Below, piece after piece: positions 1 through 6,225 of a stretch of DNA of 14,224 nucleotides. A model generated the notes under the pieces. That model searched no databases and was not told where the DNA came from. It worked only from the letters and a program-made list of their open reading frames with translations. Both the position numbers and the translations under genes were made by a program. Source of the DNA: Gemmatimonadota bacterium (GTDB taxonomy: Bacteria; Gemmatimonadota; Gemmatimonadetes; Gemmatimonadales; GWC2-71-9); contig QHVD01000226.1 of assembly GCA_003222235.1 (NCBI GenBank), positions 4,337 to 18,560 on the forward strand, written 5' to 3'. Positions within the stretch are counted from its first letter, which is position 1. Each line of letters opens with the position of its first letter.

Positions 1-27
1 AGTTGAACGCAAAGAGGAGCGTCGTGC

Positions 28-1203
28 CTACGACGTCACCTCGGCCTCGATCGCGCGGAGGTCCCGCACGACGCGGTCCCAGTTGTAATACGTCTCGACC
101 GCGCGGCGCCCGCCCGATCCGATCCGCTTCGCCAGGTCGGCGTCCTGAAGCAGCCGGCAGATCGCGTCGGCGAAGGCGGCCGGATCCTCCGGTCGGACGA
201 GGAAGCCCGTCTCCCCGTCGCGCACCGCGTCGGCGACGCCGCCCGAGTCCCCCGCCACCACCGGCAGGGCGCACGCCGAAGCCTCGACCAGCGAGATCCC
301 GAATCCCTCGACGCCGATGTGCTCTGCGCGGCGCGAGGCGCCGACATACACGGACGCGAGGTTGTAGAGCGCGGGGAGGTCACGGTCGGCGACCTCCCCG
401 AGGAACCGGACGCGGTCCGCCACGCCCAGCTTCTCGGCGAGCCCGGCGAGCCGCTCCCGCTCGGGGCCGTTCCCCGCGACGATGTAGCCCACTTCGCCCG
501 CGCGCGCGACGACCGCCGGCAGCGCCTCGAGCACCGTGTCCACTCCCTTGTGCGCGACGAGGCGCGCCACCGTGAGCAGCCAACGCCCGCCGTCCGGCAG
601 CTCGAAACGCCGCCGCAGCTCGCCGGCGTCCACCCCGGACCGGAAGCGTTCGGGATCGGTCCCGAGGTGCACGACGCGCAGGCGCTGGCCGTGGCCGTCG
701 AGCCCGAGCTCCCCCAGGACGGTGAGCGCGAGGTCGCGCGTCCAGCTCGAGACCGCCACGAGCGCCGCGGCGCCGCCGATGATCGCGCGGGCCGAGTGGC
801 GCTTGAAGCCGGAGTGGTGGTATTTGTGCTGCTCGGAGAGCAAGTCCGCGCCATAGAAGAAGATGCAATAGGGGGTGTGGGTGCGCTCGAACACCCACCG
901 GGCCGGGTAGCCTGCGGGCTTCACGTTGCCACAATACACGAAGCCCACGTGGTGCTGGCGGGCGAGGCTCGCGGCGCGACGCGACCAGAGCAGCAGCCCC
1001 GGGAGCGTCTTGGTCCGCCCCCGGCTCACCGGGAGCCGGTCCACCGCCCCGTTGAACTGTCCGTCCACCTCGGCTGCATCGGGGTCCTGCGGCGTTGAGA
1101 CGATCAGTTTGCCTTTGGGATAGCGCTTGAGGAGCTCACCGTGCAGCCGGGCGATCCCGCCGCCCATCGGGGGGAAGTCCTGTGCGAGTAGCAGGCTGGT
1201 CAT
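28..1203 (-). CDS. GT4-family glycosyltransferase (second gene of minus-strand pair)
   Basis: A 391-residue retaining GT-B glycosyltransferase of the GT4 (Glycos_transf_1) type. It probably transfers a sugar from a nucleotide-sugar to a growing surface glycan at the cytoplasmic face of the inner membrane. The N-terminal domain has the glycine-rich loop PPMGGGIARLHGE (residues 11-23). The C-terminal nucleotide-binding domain starts near TVARLVAHKG (211-220; R214 and K219 fit the usual phosphate-binding Arg/Lys) and carries the E-x7-E motif at E299-E307 in EGFGISLVE. I chose the ATG at 1203-1201 because the protein then opens as a normal GT4 (MTSLLLAQDFPPMGGG) and GGGAG lies 8 nt upstream. The reading frame stays open to 1497, but that stretch lies inside the preceding gene. 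It overlaps that gene's 3' end by 68 nt, so the two are probably co-transcribed and coupled. Donor and acceptor cannot be read from sequence. Confidence 0.9.
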   Translation of the reverse strand: MTSLLLAQDFPPMGGGIARLHGELLKRYPKGKLIVSTPQDPDAAEVDGQFNGAVDRLPVSRGRTKTLPGLLLWSRRAASLARQHHVGFVYCGNVKPAGYPARWVFERTHTPYCIFFYGADLLSEQHKYHHSGFKRHSARAIIGGAAALVAVSSWTRDLALTVLGELGLDGHGQRLRVVHLGTDPERFRSGVDAGELRRRFELPDGGRWLLTVARLVAHKGVDTVLEALPAVVARAGEVGYIVAGNGPERERLAGLAEKLGVADRVRFLGEVADRDLPALYNLASVYVGASRRAEHIGVEGFGISLVEASACALPVVAGDSGGVADAVRDGETGFLVRPEDPAAFADAICRLLQDADLAKRIGSGGRRAVETYYNWDRVVRDLRAIEAEVTS

Positions 1204-2335
1204 CGCGGGCGCTCCCGGGGGGAAGGGTCGGCATGCCCCAGGGAATGCTAGGGGAAGCGAGCGCCTCGCGGTAGACCGCCTCGGTCCGCTCGGCGGCGCG
1301 CTCGATCGTGAACTCGCGGCGCACGAGCTCCCGGCCGGCCCGGGCGATCCGACCGGCGAAATCCGCGTCGCCGAGCACCCGATCGAGCGCCCGGGCCCAC
1401 GCGGCGGGATCGAGCGGCGGGACGAGCACCCCCGTCTCCCCGGGAGTGATGAGGTCGCGACTCCCGCCTGCATCGGACGCAACCACCGGCAGCCCAAACG
1501 TCATCGCTTCGAGCAGCGCCTGCGACAGTCCTTCCATGCGGGACGGCAGGGCGGCCACGGCGGCCAGGTGATAGAAGGCCAGCGCACGGTCGGTGAGGGG
1601 AACGAACACCACCCGATGCCGGCCAGGGGCCGCTTCTCCAAGGGCGCGGAGCCGTTCGTCGGGCTCGACCCCCACGCACGCGAGGACGACCCCGCGCTCG
1701 ACGCCCGAGAGCGCCTGGAGCACGACGTGCTGATCCTTGAGCCGCGACACGATCGCCACCACCGGCCGCCCGCCGGGGTCGCCGAGTGCCGCGCGGGCGG
1801 CTGCCAGATCCGGAGGAGGCACGGGCGCGTCGATGCGCTCGACCGCAATGCCGTTGGGTACGACGCGGAGCCGGGCGCCCGGCTGCCAGCGTCGCCGCAG
1901 CGCGCGCGCCACCGCGCCGCTGACCGCGATCGTGCGATCCGCGGTCAGCCCCACCGCCAGGATCTCGAGCGCCGAGGTCAGTGGCATCGTGCGGCGCGTG
2001 ACGACAAACGCCGGCGGCAGCCTGCCGCGCCAGCGCAGCCACGTCAGCGCGCGGCGGTCGAGCGTGGCGTGGGAGTTCACCACGTCCACACGCTCGCGCG
2101 CCACCAGGTCCGCAAGCGATCGTGCGGCCTCGCTGAGCGGCGCAAATTGCAGCGGCTCGACCGCCAGGCCGGCGTCGTGCGCCAGCCGGGCAAGCAGCAC
2201 GCCGCCGCGGCACCCGACGAGCAGGCGGTGGCCGCGGCGCGCGAGCTCTTGGCTCAAATCGAAGATCGATTGTGTCGAGCCGGCAGGCCCGCCCTGGTGG
2301 GTCAGCTGGAGGATCGTGAGGGGCGCGTCACGCAT
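1136..2335 (-). CDS. GT4-family glycosyltransferase (first gene of minus-strand pair)
   Basis: A 399-residue GT4-type glycosyltransferase. The N-terminal acceptor domain opens ILQLTHQGGPAGSTQSIFDL (8-27), with the typical Gly-rich loop and helix. The donor domain includes PVVAIVSRLKDQHVV (191-205) and the E-x7-E motif E268-E276 in EGLSQALLE, followed by ASDAGGSRDLI. It likely acts on a lipid-linked or LPS-type glycan in the cytoplasm. About 40 residues after position 360 (Pro/Arg/Gly-rich) extend past the usual GT4 fold. They are encoded where the gene overlaps the start of the next gene by 68 nt, so the tail may be a by-product of that overlap. The start at 2335 has no Shine-Dalgarno sequence; TACCAT lies 8 nt upstream, which would fit a leaderless transcript. 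The gene is divergent from the FkbM-like gene. Substrate unknown. Confidence 0.9.
   Translation of the reverse strand: MRDAPLTILQLTHQGGPAGSTQSIFDLSQELARRGHRLLVGCRGGVLLARLAHDAGLAVEPLQFAPLSEAARSLADLVARERVDVVNSHATLDRRALTWLRWRGRLPPAFVVTRRTMPLTSALEILAVGLTADRTIAVSGAVARALRRRWQPGARLRVVPNGIAVERIDAPVPPPDLAAARAALGDPGGRPVVAIVSRLKDQHVVLQALSGVERGVVLACVGVEPDERLRALGEAAPGRHRVVFVPLTDRALAFYHLAAVAALPSRMEGLSQALLEAMTFGLPVVASDAGGSRDLITPGETGVLVPPLDPAAWARALDRVLGDADFAGRIARAGRELVRREFTIERAAERTEAVYREALASPSIPWGMPTLPPGSARDDQPATRTGLPPDGRRDRPAAR
1212..1216 (-). promoter_or_regulatory. Shine-Dalgarno-like GGGAG deciding the start at 1203
   Basis: On the minus strand GGGAG sits 8 nt before the ATG at 1203. It lies inside the end of the preceding glycosyltransferase gene. 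It supports the internal start over the longer open frame reaching 1497. Confidence 0.45.
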
Positions 2336-2345
2336 TGGGCGAAAT

Positions 2346-2351
2346 GGTAGT
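2346..2351 (-). promoter_or_regulatory. Candidate -10 box (TACCAT) for leaderless start at 2335
   Basis: On the minus strand TACCAT lies 8 nt before the ATG of the GT4 gene, and no Shine-Dalgarno is visible. The spacing resembles a -10 element of a leaderless transcript. Only the three TAnnnT positions match, so this single case is weak; its value is as part of a recurring pattern in the window. Confidence 0.25.
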
Positions 2352-2408
2352 TACGTATCACCCTTCGGCAAGGACCATGGGGCGCCAAGGGAGCCCGTCC
2401 CATAGTCT

Positions 2409-2436
2409 TGCGGAGCCGCTCAGTCTCCCATTCTAT
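2409..2436 (+). promoter_or_regulatory. Weak candidate sigma-70-like promoter before the FkbM-like gene
   Basis: TTGCGG (2408-2413), a 17-nt spacer and TTCTAT (2431-2436) lie upstream of the preferred ATG at 2461. Each hexamer matches consensus at only three of six positions. The stretch 2336-2460 has AT-richer third positions (gta, gtt, tat, agt, ctt, cca) than the gene that follows, which suits an untranslated leader/promoter better than coding sequence. Confidence 0.2.
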
Positions 2437-2460
2437 CCATTGGCCGGCCAGCACGAGGGC

Positions 2461-3294
2461 ATGCCGCTGAAAGCCAAGGAGTTCATTTACCTTCTGGGGC
2501 TCAAGCCGAAGCCCAAGACCTTCGGATTCGTGATCGAGGCGCACGACCTCCCCAGAGAAGGCCGGATCGAGGTCGCTCGCTGGCTGCACCCCGGCGCCCA
2601 CCGGATCGCGCCCTCCGAGGTCCAGGCCAACGTGGATCAGCTGCGCCGGTTCCTGCGGGCCGGCGACGTGGCAATCGACATCGGCGCCCACACCGGCGAC
2701 ACGGCGATCCCCATCGCGCTGGCAGTGGGCGCCTCGGGTCTCGTGCTCGCGCTCGAGCCCAACCCATACGTGTTTCCGGTGCTGGAGCGGAACGCCAGCC
2801 TCAACCCGGGCAAGACCAAGATCGTCCCGCTGATGTTCGCGGCGATGCGGGCCGACGGGTACTACGAGTTTCAGTACGGAGAAGAAGGCTACTGCAACGG
2901 GGGCTTTCACGAGGGCATGAGCAAGTGGCTGCACGGGAGCGCATTCCGGGTCCAGGTCGAGGGGAGGAACCTGCAGGCCTTCCTGACGCGGACGCACGCC
3001 GGCCTGATCCCGCGGCTCCGTTTCATCAAAGTGGACGCCGAAGGATTCGACCTGCCCATCCTGGAGACTCTCGAGGACCTCATTCGCGGCCAGCGACCCT
3101 ATTTGCAGGTGGAGATGTTTAGCCTCCGGAAGTCCGCGCCCGCCTATCGGCTCAAGCTGTACGATTTCCTGGTCGGCCACGGTTACGTGGTGCACCGCAT
3201 GGAGGGGAACAAGAACTTCCTGGGGGAGCTCGTCACTCCGGAGAATCTGATGCAGGGGAACGTCTACGACGTCTTTTGTGTCCCCAAGAACTGA
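2461..3294 (+). CDS. FkbM-family SAM-dependent methyltransferase
   Basis: A 277-residue class I methyltransferase of the FkbM type, a family that commonly O-methylates sugars in surface glycans or secondary metabolites. The SAM-binding motif I is AIDIGAHTGDTAIPIA (71-86). The acidic end of strand 2 is ALEPNPYVFPVLERN (97-111). The FkbM hallmark FIKVDAEGFDLPILETL (188-204) follows, then YLQVEM. I prefer the ATG at 2461 (MPLKAKEF). The frame stays open to the divergent gene's start (other in-frame ATGs at 2344 and 2377, TTG at 2335), but those 117 nt have atypical codon usage and their translation looks non-conserved. No convincing Shine-Dalgarno is seen at 2461: GAGGG lies only 1 nt before it. 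It probably methylates a residue of the glycan made by the neighbouring glycosyltransferases; this is inferred from context only. Confidence 0.87.
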   Translation: MPLKAKEFIYLLGLKPKPKTFGFVIEAHDLPREGRIEVARWLHPGAHRIAPSEVQANVDQLRRFLRAGDVAIDIGAHTGDTAIPIALAVGASGLVLALEPNPYVFPVLERNASLNPGKTKIVPLMFAAMRADGYYEFQYGEEGYCNGGFHEGMSKWLHGSAFRVQVEGRNLQAFLTRTHAGLIPRLRFIKVDAEGFDLPILETLEDLIRGQRPYLQVEMFSLRKSAPAYRLKLYDFLVGHGYVVHRMEGNKNFLGELVTPENLMQGNVYDVFCVPKN

Positions 3295-3304
3295 CGCTTC
3301 GTCA
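3292..3304 (+). other. Small hairpin overlapping the FkbM-like stop codon
   Basis: TGACG-CTT-CGTCA forms a perfect 5-bp stem with a 3-nt loop, beginning within the stop codon at 3292-3294. There is no following T-run, so it is not a clear intrinsic terminator. It may simply stabilise the 3' end or be chance. Confidence 0.2.
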
Positions 3305-3438
3305 CCAAACGCCTCAAGGGGGTGTGCCGCGAGCTCGCGCTAAGTCGTCATGACCGCAACGAGTGCAGATCGTAACGGCGGGCGTGTCCGAAGCCTGTGC
3401 AGCGAGGCTGCGCGTTAAGATCTGATCATACGGCGCCG

Positions 3439-3497
3439 GCCGGTGTAGGTAAGACCGGCGGACAGGTGGGGCGCTCCGGCATCGGGACTCCCTTACC
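3439..3497 (+). other. Hairpin with possible loop-to-downstream pairing (pseudoknot-like)
   Basis: GCCGGT (3439-3444) and ACCGGC (3454-3459) form a perfect 6-bp stem enclosing the loop GTAGGTAAG. The loop segment GGTAAG (3448-3453) is the exact complement of CTTACC at 3492-3497. Upstream, GTGCAGC-GAG-GCTGCGC (3397-3413) forms another stem with one G-U pair. Both stems and the loop pairing were read directly; RNA function is inferred. Confidence 0.3.
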
Positions 3498-3514
3498 GCA
3501 GCCCGTCGACCGCC

Positions 3515-3572
3515 ACGTTTCGAGAAGACGATCACGTTTGCGAGAGGACTAGAACGTGCGAGAGGAGTAGAA
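3515..3572 (+). repeat. Three degenerate 19-20-nt tandem repeats upstream of the methyltransferase gene
   Basis: Three head-to-tail units begin at 3515, 3534 and 3554. They share ACGTttCGAGAaGAc, ACGTttGCGAGAGGAc and ACGTGCGAGAGGAg cores. Units two and three are nearly identical: TGCGAGAGGACTAGAACG (3539-3556) against TGCGAGAGGAGTAGAAAG (3557-3574). They end at the ribosome-binding site. They could be operator repeats for a regulator or a local duplication. Confidence 0.5.
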
Positions 3573-3577
3573 AGGAG
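3571..3577 (+). promoter_or_regulatory. Ribosome-binding site AAAGGAG
   Basis: AAAGGAG lies 10 nt before the ATG at 3588. It is one of the few clear Shine-Dalgarno sites at a transcription-unit-proximal gene in this window and fixes that start. Confidence 0.65.
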
Positions 3578-3587
3578 ACCACGCAAT

Positions 3588-4286
3588 ATGGTCCCTCGTT
3601 CGCTGAGTCGCCTGCTCCCCCAGAGTACCAAGCGCGTCGTACGCGAGACGGTGCAACGTTACCGCGTGCGGATGGCGGTCCAGCGCCTGCTGAAGCTGCC
3701 AAGAGGGCACGCGCCGGCGCCCGTCTTGCTGCGGGCACTCCGTCGCGCCTGGGGAGACGAAGGGTATAGCGCGAATCTCGCGTACCTCCAGGAAGTCGCG
3801 AGACACGCGGCCGCTGCCGAGGGGCCCATCCTCGAGTGCGGGAGCGGCCTCACGACGATCCTGCTCGGGGTCCTTGCCGCTCGCCACGGGGTGGTGGTGC
3901 ACACGGTGGAGCACAGCGCGGAGTGGCACCGCCGCGTCGCCCAAGTGCTGCGGACGTACGGTATCACCGGCGTTCGCCTGCATCTCGCCCCGCTGCTCGA
4001 CCGCGGCTCGTTCGTCTGGTACGACGTTCCCAAGGACGTCTGGCCGGCCGAGTTCCGGCTCGTCGTCTGTGACGGTCCACCCGGCGATATGAAGGGCGGG
4101 CGTTACGGCCTGCTCCCGCTCGTCGGGGCGCGGCTCCCGCCCGGCTCGGTCGTCCTGCTGGACGACGCCACCCGCCAAAGCGAGATCGCAGCGCTACGGC
4201 GGTGGCGGGGGGAGCGGGAGTTTCGACAGCGGGTTTACGAAGGGCCAGACTGGGCCTACGCGGTGTTGACGCTTGGGCGGCGGTGA
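3588..4286 (+). CDS. Class I SAM-dependent methyltransferase-like protein
   Basis: A 232-residue protein with a Rossmann methyltransferase core. Motif I is GPILECGSGLTTILLGVLA (79-97). The acidic strand-2 end is VHTVEHSAEWHRRV (104-117). Strand 4 is FRLVVCDGPPGDMKGGRYGLLP (156-177), and GSVVLLDDATR (186-196) follows. The DGPPG and LLDDA motifs resemble the TylF/MacO-like and related class I methyltransferases acting on small molecules or sugars. The N-terminal 50 residues are basic (many Arg/Lys) and may help membrane association or substrate binding. The start is supported by AAAGGAG 10 nt upstream. Only 39 nt separate it from the following glycosyltransferase gene. Methylation of the local glycan is a contextual inference; the acceptor is unknown. 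Confidence 0.82.
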   Translation: MVPRSLSRLLPQSTKRVVRETVQRYRVRMAVQRLLKLPRGHAPAPVLLRALRRAWGDEGYSANLAYLQEVARHAAAAEGPILECGSGLTTILLGVLAARHGVVVHTVEHSAEWHRRVAQVLRTYGITGVRLHLAPLLDRGSFVWYDVPKDVWPAEFRLVVCDGPPGDMKGGRYGLLPLVGARLPPGSVVLLDDATRQSEIAALRRWRGEREFRQRVYEGPDWAYAVLTLGRR

Positions 4287-4290
4287 CCAC

Positions 4291-4304
4291 TTGGCGTTTG
4301 CCAA
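4291..4304 (+). promoter_or_regulatory. Palindrome TTGGC-GTTT-GCCAA, possible operator
   Basis: Perfect 5-bp inverted arms around a 4-nt centre, lying 6 nt before the TATACT box and 21 nt before the start codon of the glycosyltransferase. Its position matches a -35 region or an operator overlapping it. There is no T-run after it, so it does not look like a terminator. Confidence 0.35.
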
Positions 4305-4310
4305 CGGGGT

Positions 4311-4316
4311 TATACT
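4311..4316 (+). promoter_or_regulatory. -10 element TATACT for probable leaderless transcript
   Basis: TATACT matches the TATAAT consensus at five of six positions and ends 9 nt before the ATG at 4326. A start point 6-9 nt downstream of it would fall at or next to the ATG, and no Shine-Dalgarno exists in the 39-nt gap. This is the strongest of the start-proximal -10-like boxes in the window. Confidence 0.5.
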
Positions 4317-4325
4317 ATCCGGCGC

Positions 4326-5288
4326 ATGCACGTCGTCGTAGCCTCCCGTCAGTTGTTGCCGGCGAAGGGATACGGCGGTCCCGAGCGCGTGATCATTGCC
4401 CTGGTGCGCGGGCTCGTCGCGCTGGGGCACCGCGTGACGCTGCTCGCCCCGCCCGGCACGCGGGTCGGCGAGGCGACGGTGGTCGAGGTGCCGCCCCGGA
4501 AGCTCGACGATCCGGCGGCCCTGTCGCCGTTCTTGCCGAAGGACGCGGAGATCCTGCACGCGCATTTTCCGTTGGCGCGCGAGCCCGATTCGCTGGCGTT
4601 CGTCCAGACCATCCACCGCAACCTCAAGCCGGGCACTCACCCCTGGCCCAACACCATCTTCCTGTCGCTCGACCACGCGCGCAGGCACGGCTCGGAAGCG
4701 TTCGTCTACAACGGGCTCGACCCCGCAGAGTACGTCTACCGGCGGTTCCCGAAGCGACCGGAGCAGTTCGACCTCTTCCTCGGCCGCCTGCACAGCACGA
4801 AGGGGTACCACTGGGCCGTCGAAGCCGCGAAAGGGATCGGGCACAAGCTCGTGGTGGCGGGCGGTTGGCGGCCGAGCTTCACGGGCGGGGTGCGGTACGT
4901 GGGCGAGGTGGACGGCAGGCGCAAGGCGGCGTTGCTCGCGCGGGCGCGCTGCGTGTGGAATCCCGCGCAGTGGGACGAGCCGTTCGGTCTCGTGACCGTC
5001 GAGGCGCTGCTGTCGGGCACGCCGGTCCTCGGCACGCGCCGCGGCGCGCTGCCCGAGCTGGTCACGCCCGAGGTGGGCGCGCTGTGCGATACGATGGAGG
5101 AGATGATCGCCGCGGCGGAGACGATCCACACACGCAGCCCCGCAGCGTGCCGCGCCCACGCCGAGCGCCACTTCACGCACGTGGTGATGGCGGAGGAGTA
5201 CGTGCGCGTCTACCGCTCCGTGCTCGAGACGGGCAAGGTGCCGCCGGGGCGGGCGACGCCGCACATGGCTATCGCAGCGTCACCGTGA
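4326..5288 (+). CDS. Short GT4-family glycosyltransferase
   Basis: A 320-residue GT-B glycosyltransferase, shorter than the usual 350-400 of GT4. The N-terminal domain opens MHVVVASRQLLPAKGYGGPE (1-20), with the Gly-rich loop at YGGPER (16-21) and LHAHFPLAREPD (77-88). The donor domain begins at FDLFLGRLHSTKGYHWAVEA (148-167; R154 and K159 fit the phosphate-binding pair). The E-x7-E motif lies at E218-E226 in EPFGLVTVE, followed by GTPVLGTRRGALPELV. Bacterial proteins with this layout are often annotated as sugar transferases of exopolysaccharide pathways. A TATACT box 9 nt before the ATG and the absence of a Shine-Dalgarno suggest leaderless expression. Its last 20 nt overlap the end of the convergent CgeB-like gene. 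Substrate unknown. Confidence 0.87.
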   Translation: MHVVVASRQLLPAKGYGGPERVIIALVRGLVALGHRVTLLAPPGTRVGEATVVEVPPRKLDDPAALSPFLPKDAEILHAHFPLAREPDSLAFVQTIHRNLKPGTHPWPNTIFLSLDHARRHGSEAFVYNGLDPAEYVYRRFPKRPEQFDLFLGRLHSTKGYHWAVEAAKGIGHKLVVAGGWRPSFTGGVRYVGEVDGRRKAALLARARCVWNPAQWDEPFGLVTVEALLSGTPVLGTRRGALPELVTPEVGALCDTMEEMIAAAETIHTRSPAACRAHAERHFTHVVMAEEYVRVYRSVLETGKVPPGRATPHMAIAASP

Positions 5289-6225
5289 GCAGCTCCTCCA
5301 ACCGGTGCCGCCAGGTGTGCTCCCGCAGGGCGCGCTCCCGCGCCCGCGCCGCCAGTGATCGCCGGAGCCCGTCGTCGCCGAGCAGGGCCCGGGCGTAGTC
5401 GCAGAGCTCCGGCACGCTACGGTACAGCACGATCTCGCGGTCGGCGGAGAAGTGCCGCGTGATGTCCGCCTTCGCGTCCGAGAGCTGCGGGGTACCGATC
5501 GCGGCCAGCTCGAACACCCGCATGTTGGCGCCGGTTCCATAGCGCGCCGGTGCGTCCCCCTCCTCGAAATGCTGGTGGACGTTCACGCCGACGGTGCCGC
5601 CCGACAGCGCCCGCACGAAGGCCTCGCCGTACACCGGGCCGGCCGGCCACCCGGGACCCCACACCTTGATGCCCAAGTCCGCCAGCGCCCGGACCGCCCG
5701 CTCGCGCGCGGGGCGGCGCGAGCCAACGAATACGAGCGGCGAGCGCCAGTGCGCCCCGGCCGCGATCGGCCGGTGATACGCAGGGTCGCAGCCGAAGGCG
5801 AGATAGTGGGCCCTGGCGCCGGCGCGGGCGTAGGTGTCGAGGCTCGAGGAGTCATGGGTGAAGAACCGGTCGTACGCGGGGGCGAGGCGCGCGGAGACGT
5901 GCAGCTCGTGCGGGTCGTCGGGAAACCAGTTCACCCAGCGCGCCCGGGAGACGGCTCTCAGCTCCAGGACGTCGGCGGGCTCGAGTTTGGTCCCCTTGAG
6001 AACGAGCACCAGCGACGCCGGCCCACGCGCGAGGAGGGCCCGCAGCCGCTTGGCGAGGGGGCGGCGCAGCAGCGCGTTGAGGCCGCGGAGCCGCTCCTCG
6101 CAGCGACGGACTTCGCAGCCGAGCTCCTCGAGCGCGGCGGCGAGGGCGAGCCCGCTCCGGTGGTAGCGCGGGTTGAACGCCGCCACGAGCACGACGCGCA
6201 GCCCCGCGAAGGGTCGCGCCGTCAT
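5269..6225 (-). CDS. CgeB-like glycosyltransferase
   Basis: A 318-residue protein resembling the CgeB / Glyco_trans_1_2 group, GT-B-type proteins first named from Bacillus spore maturation and common in surface glycan loci. Visible signatures are VVLVAAFNPRYHRSGLALAA (11-30), WVNWFPDDPHELHV (97-110), YDRFFTHDSSSLDTYARAGA (118-137), YLAFGCDPAYHRP (141-153), LVFVGSRRPARERAV (164-178), and the C-terminal GVNVHQHFE with GTGANMRVFELAAIGTPQLSD (230-250). The conserved R-x-FE-AA-G-PQL pattern is typical of the family. It probably transfers a sugar in the same pathway as the upstream genes. It is the last gene of the minus-strand operon, and its ATG overlaps the stop of the GT2 gene by 4 nt. The 3' end overlaps the convergent GT4 by 20 nt, and no terminator is visible between them. 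Confidence 0.85.
   Translation of the reverse strand: MTARPFAGLRVVLVAAFNPRYHRSGLALAAALEELGCEVRRCEERLRGLNALLRRPLAKRLRALLARGPASLVLVLKGTKLEPADVLELRAVSRARWVNWFPDDPHELHVSARLAPAYDRFFTHDSSSLDTYARAGARAHYLAFGCDPAYHRPIAAGAHWRSPLVFVGSRRPARERAVRALADLGIKVWGPGWPAGPVYGEAFVRALSGGTVGVNVHQHFEEGDAPARYGTGANMRVFELAAIGTPQLSDAKADITRHFSADREIVLYRSVPELCDYARALLGDDGLRRSLAARARERALREHTWRHRLEELLTVTLR

Larger units (their letters stand above)
3295..3587. other. 293-nt gene-free gap with possible RNA structure and repeats
   Basis: No convincing coding sequence on either strand; the short minus-strand frames here have no family signature and weak starts. The gap holds a stem-loop (3397-3413), a second hairpin whose loop can pair downstream (3439-3497), and three degenerate 19-20-nt tandem units just before the next ribosome-binding site. 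It could be the promoter and 5' leader of the downstream methyltransferase gene, or a small RNA. I recognise no riboswitch or tRNA. Confidence 0.5.

Noticed and set aside
1..27. Possible gene end or start at the left edge.
   Set aside because: Twenty-seven bases after the GT4 stop hold no recognisable start, stop context or terminator.
1204..1497. A longer first glycosyltransferase starting at 1497.
   Set aside because: It would lie entirely within the previous gene and adds Arg/Pro-rich sequence before the normal GT4 N-terminus.
1127..2350. A 407-codon plus-strand open frame opposite the GT4 gene at 1136-2335, and similar long antisense frames (319-1098 plus, 4194-5264 minus, 7051-8001 plus, 8521-9378 plus, 10492-11520 minus, 11949-12722 minus, 12806-13690 minus).
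   Set aside because: They lie antisense to genes with clear family motifs. Their translations are Arg/His/Pro/Gly-rich low-complexity sequence without domains, as expected from GC-rich antisense strands.
2335..2460. Upstream starts for the FkbM-like gene (TTG 2335, ATG 2344, ATG 2377).
   Set aside because: Third-codon positions are much AT-richer than in the gene body and the translated stretch does not resemble the family N-terminus. ATG 2461 is preferred, though without a good ribosome-binding site, so some doubt remains.
3292..3304. Intrinsic terminator after the FkbM-like gene.
   Set aside because: The stem is only 5 bp and is not followed by a T-run.
3295..3587. tRNA, known riboswitch or small ORF in the gap.
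   Set aside because: No cloverleaf with a GTTC-type T-loop and no riboswitch consensus was found, and the small frames lack motifs and credible starts.
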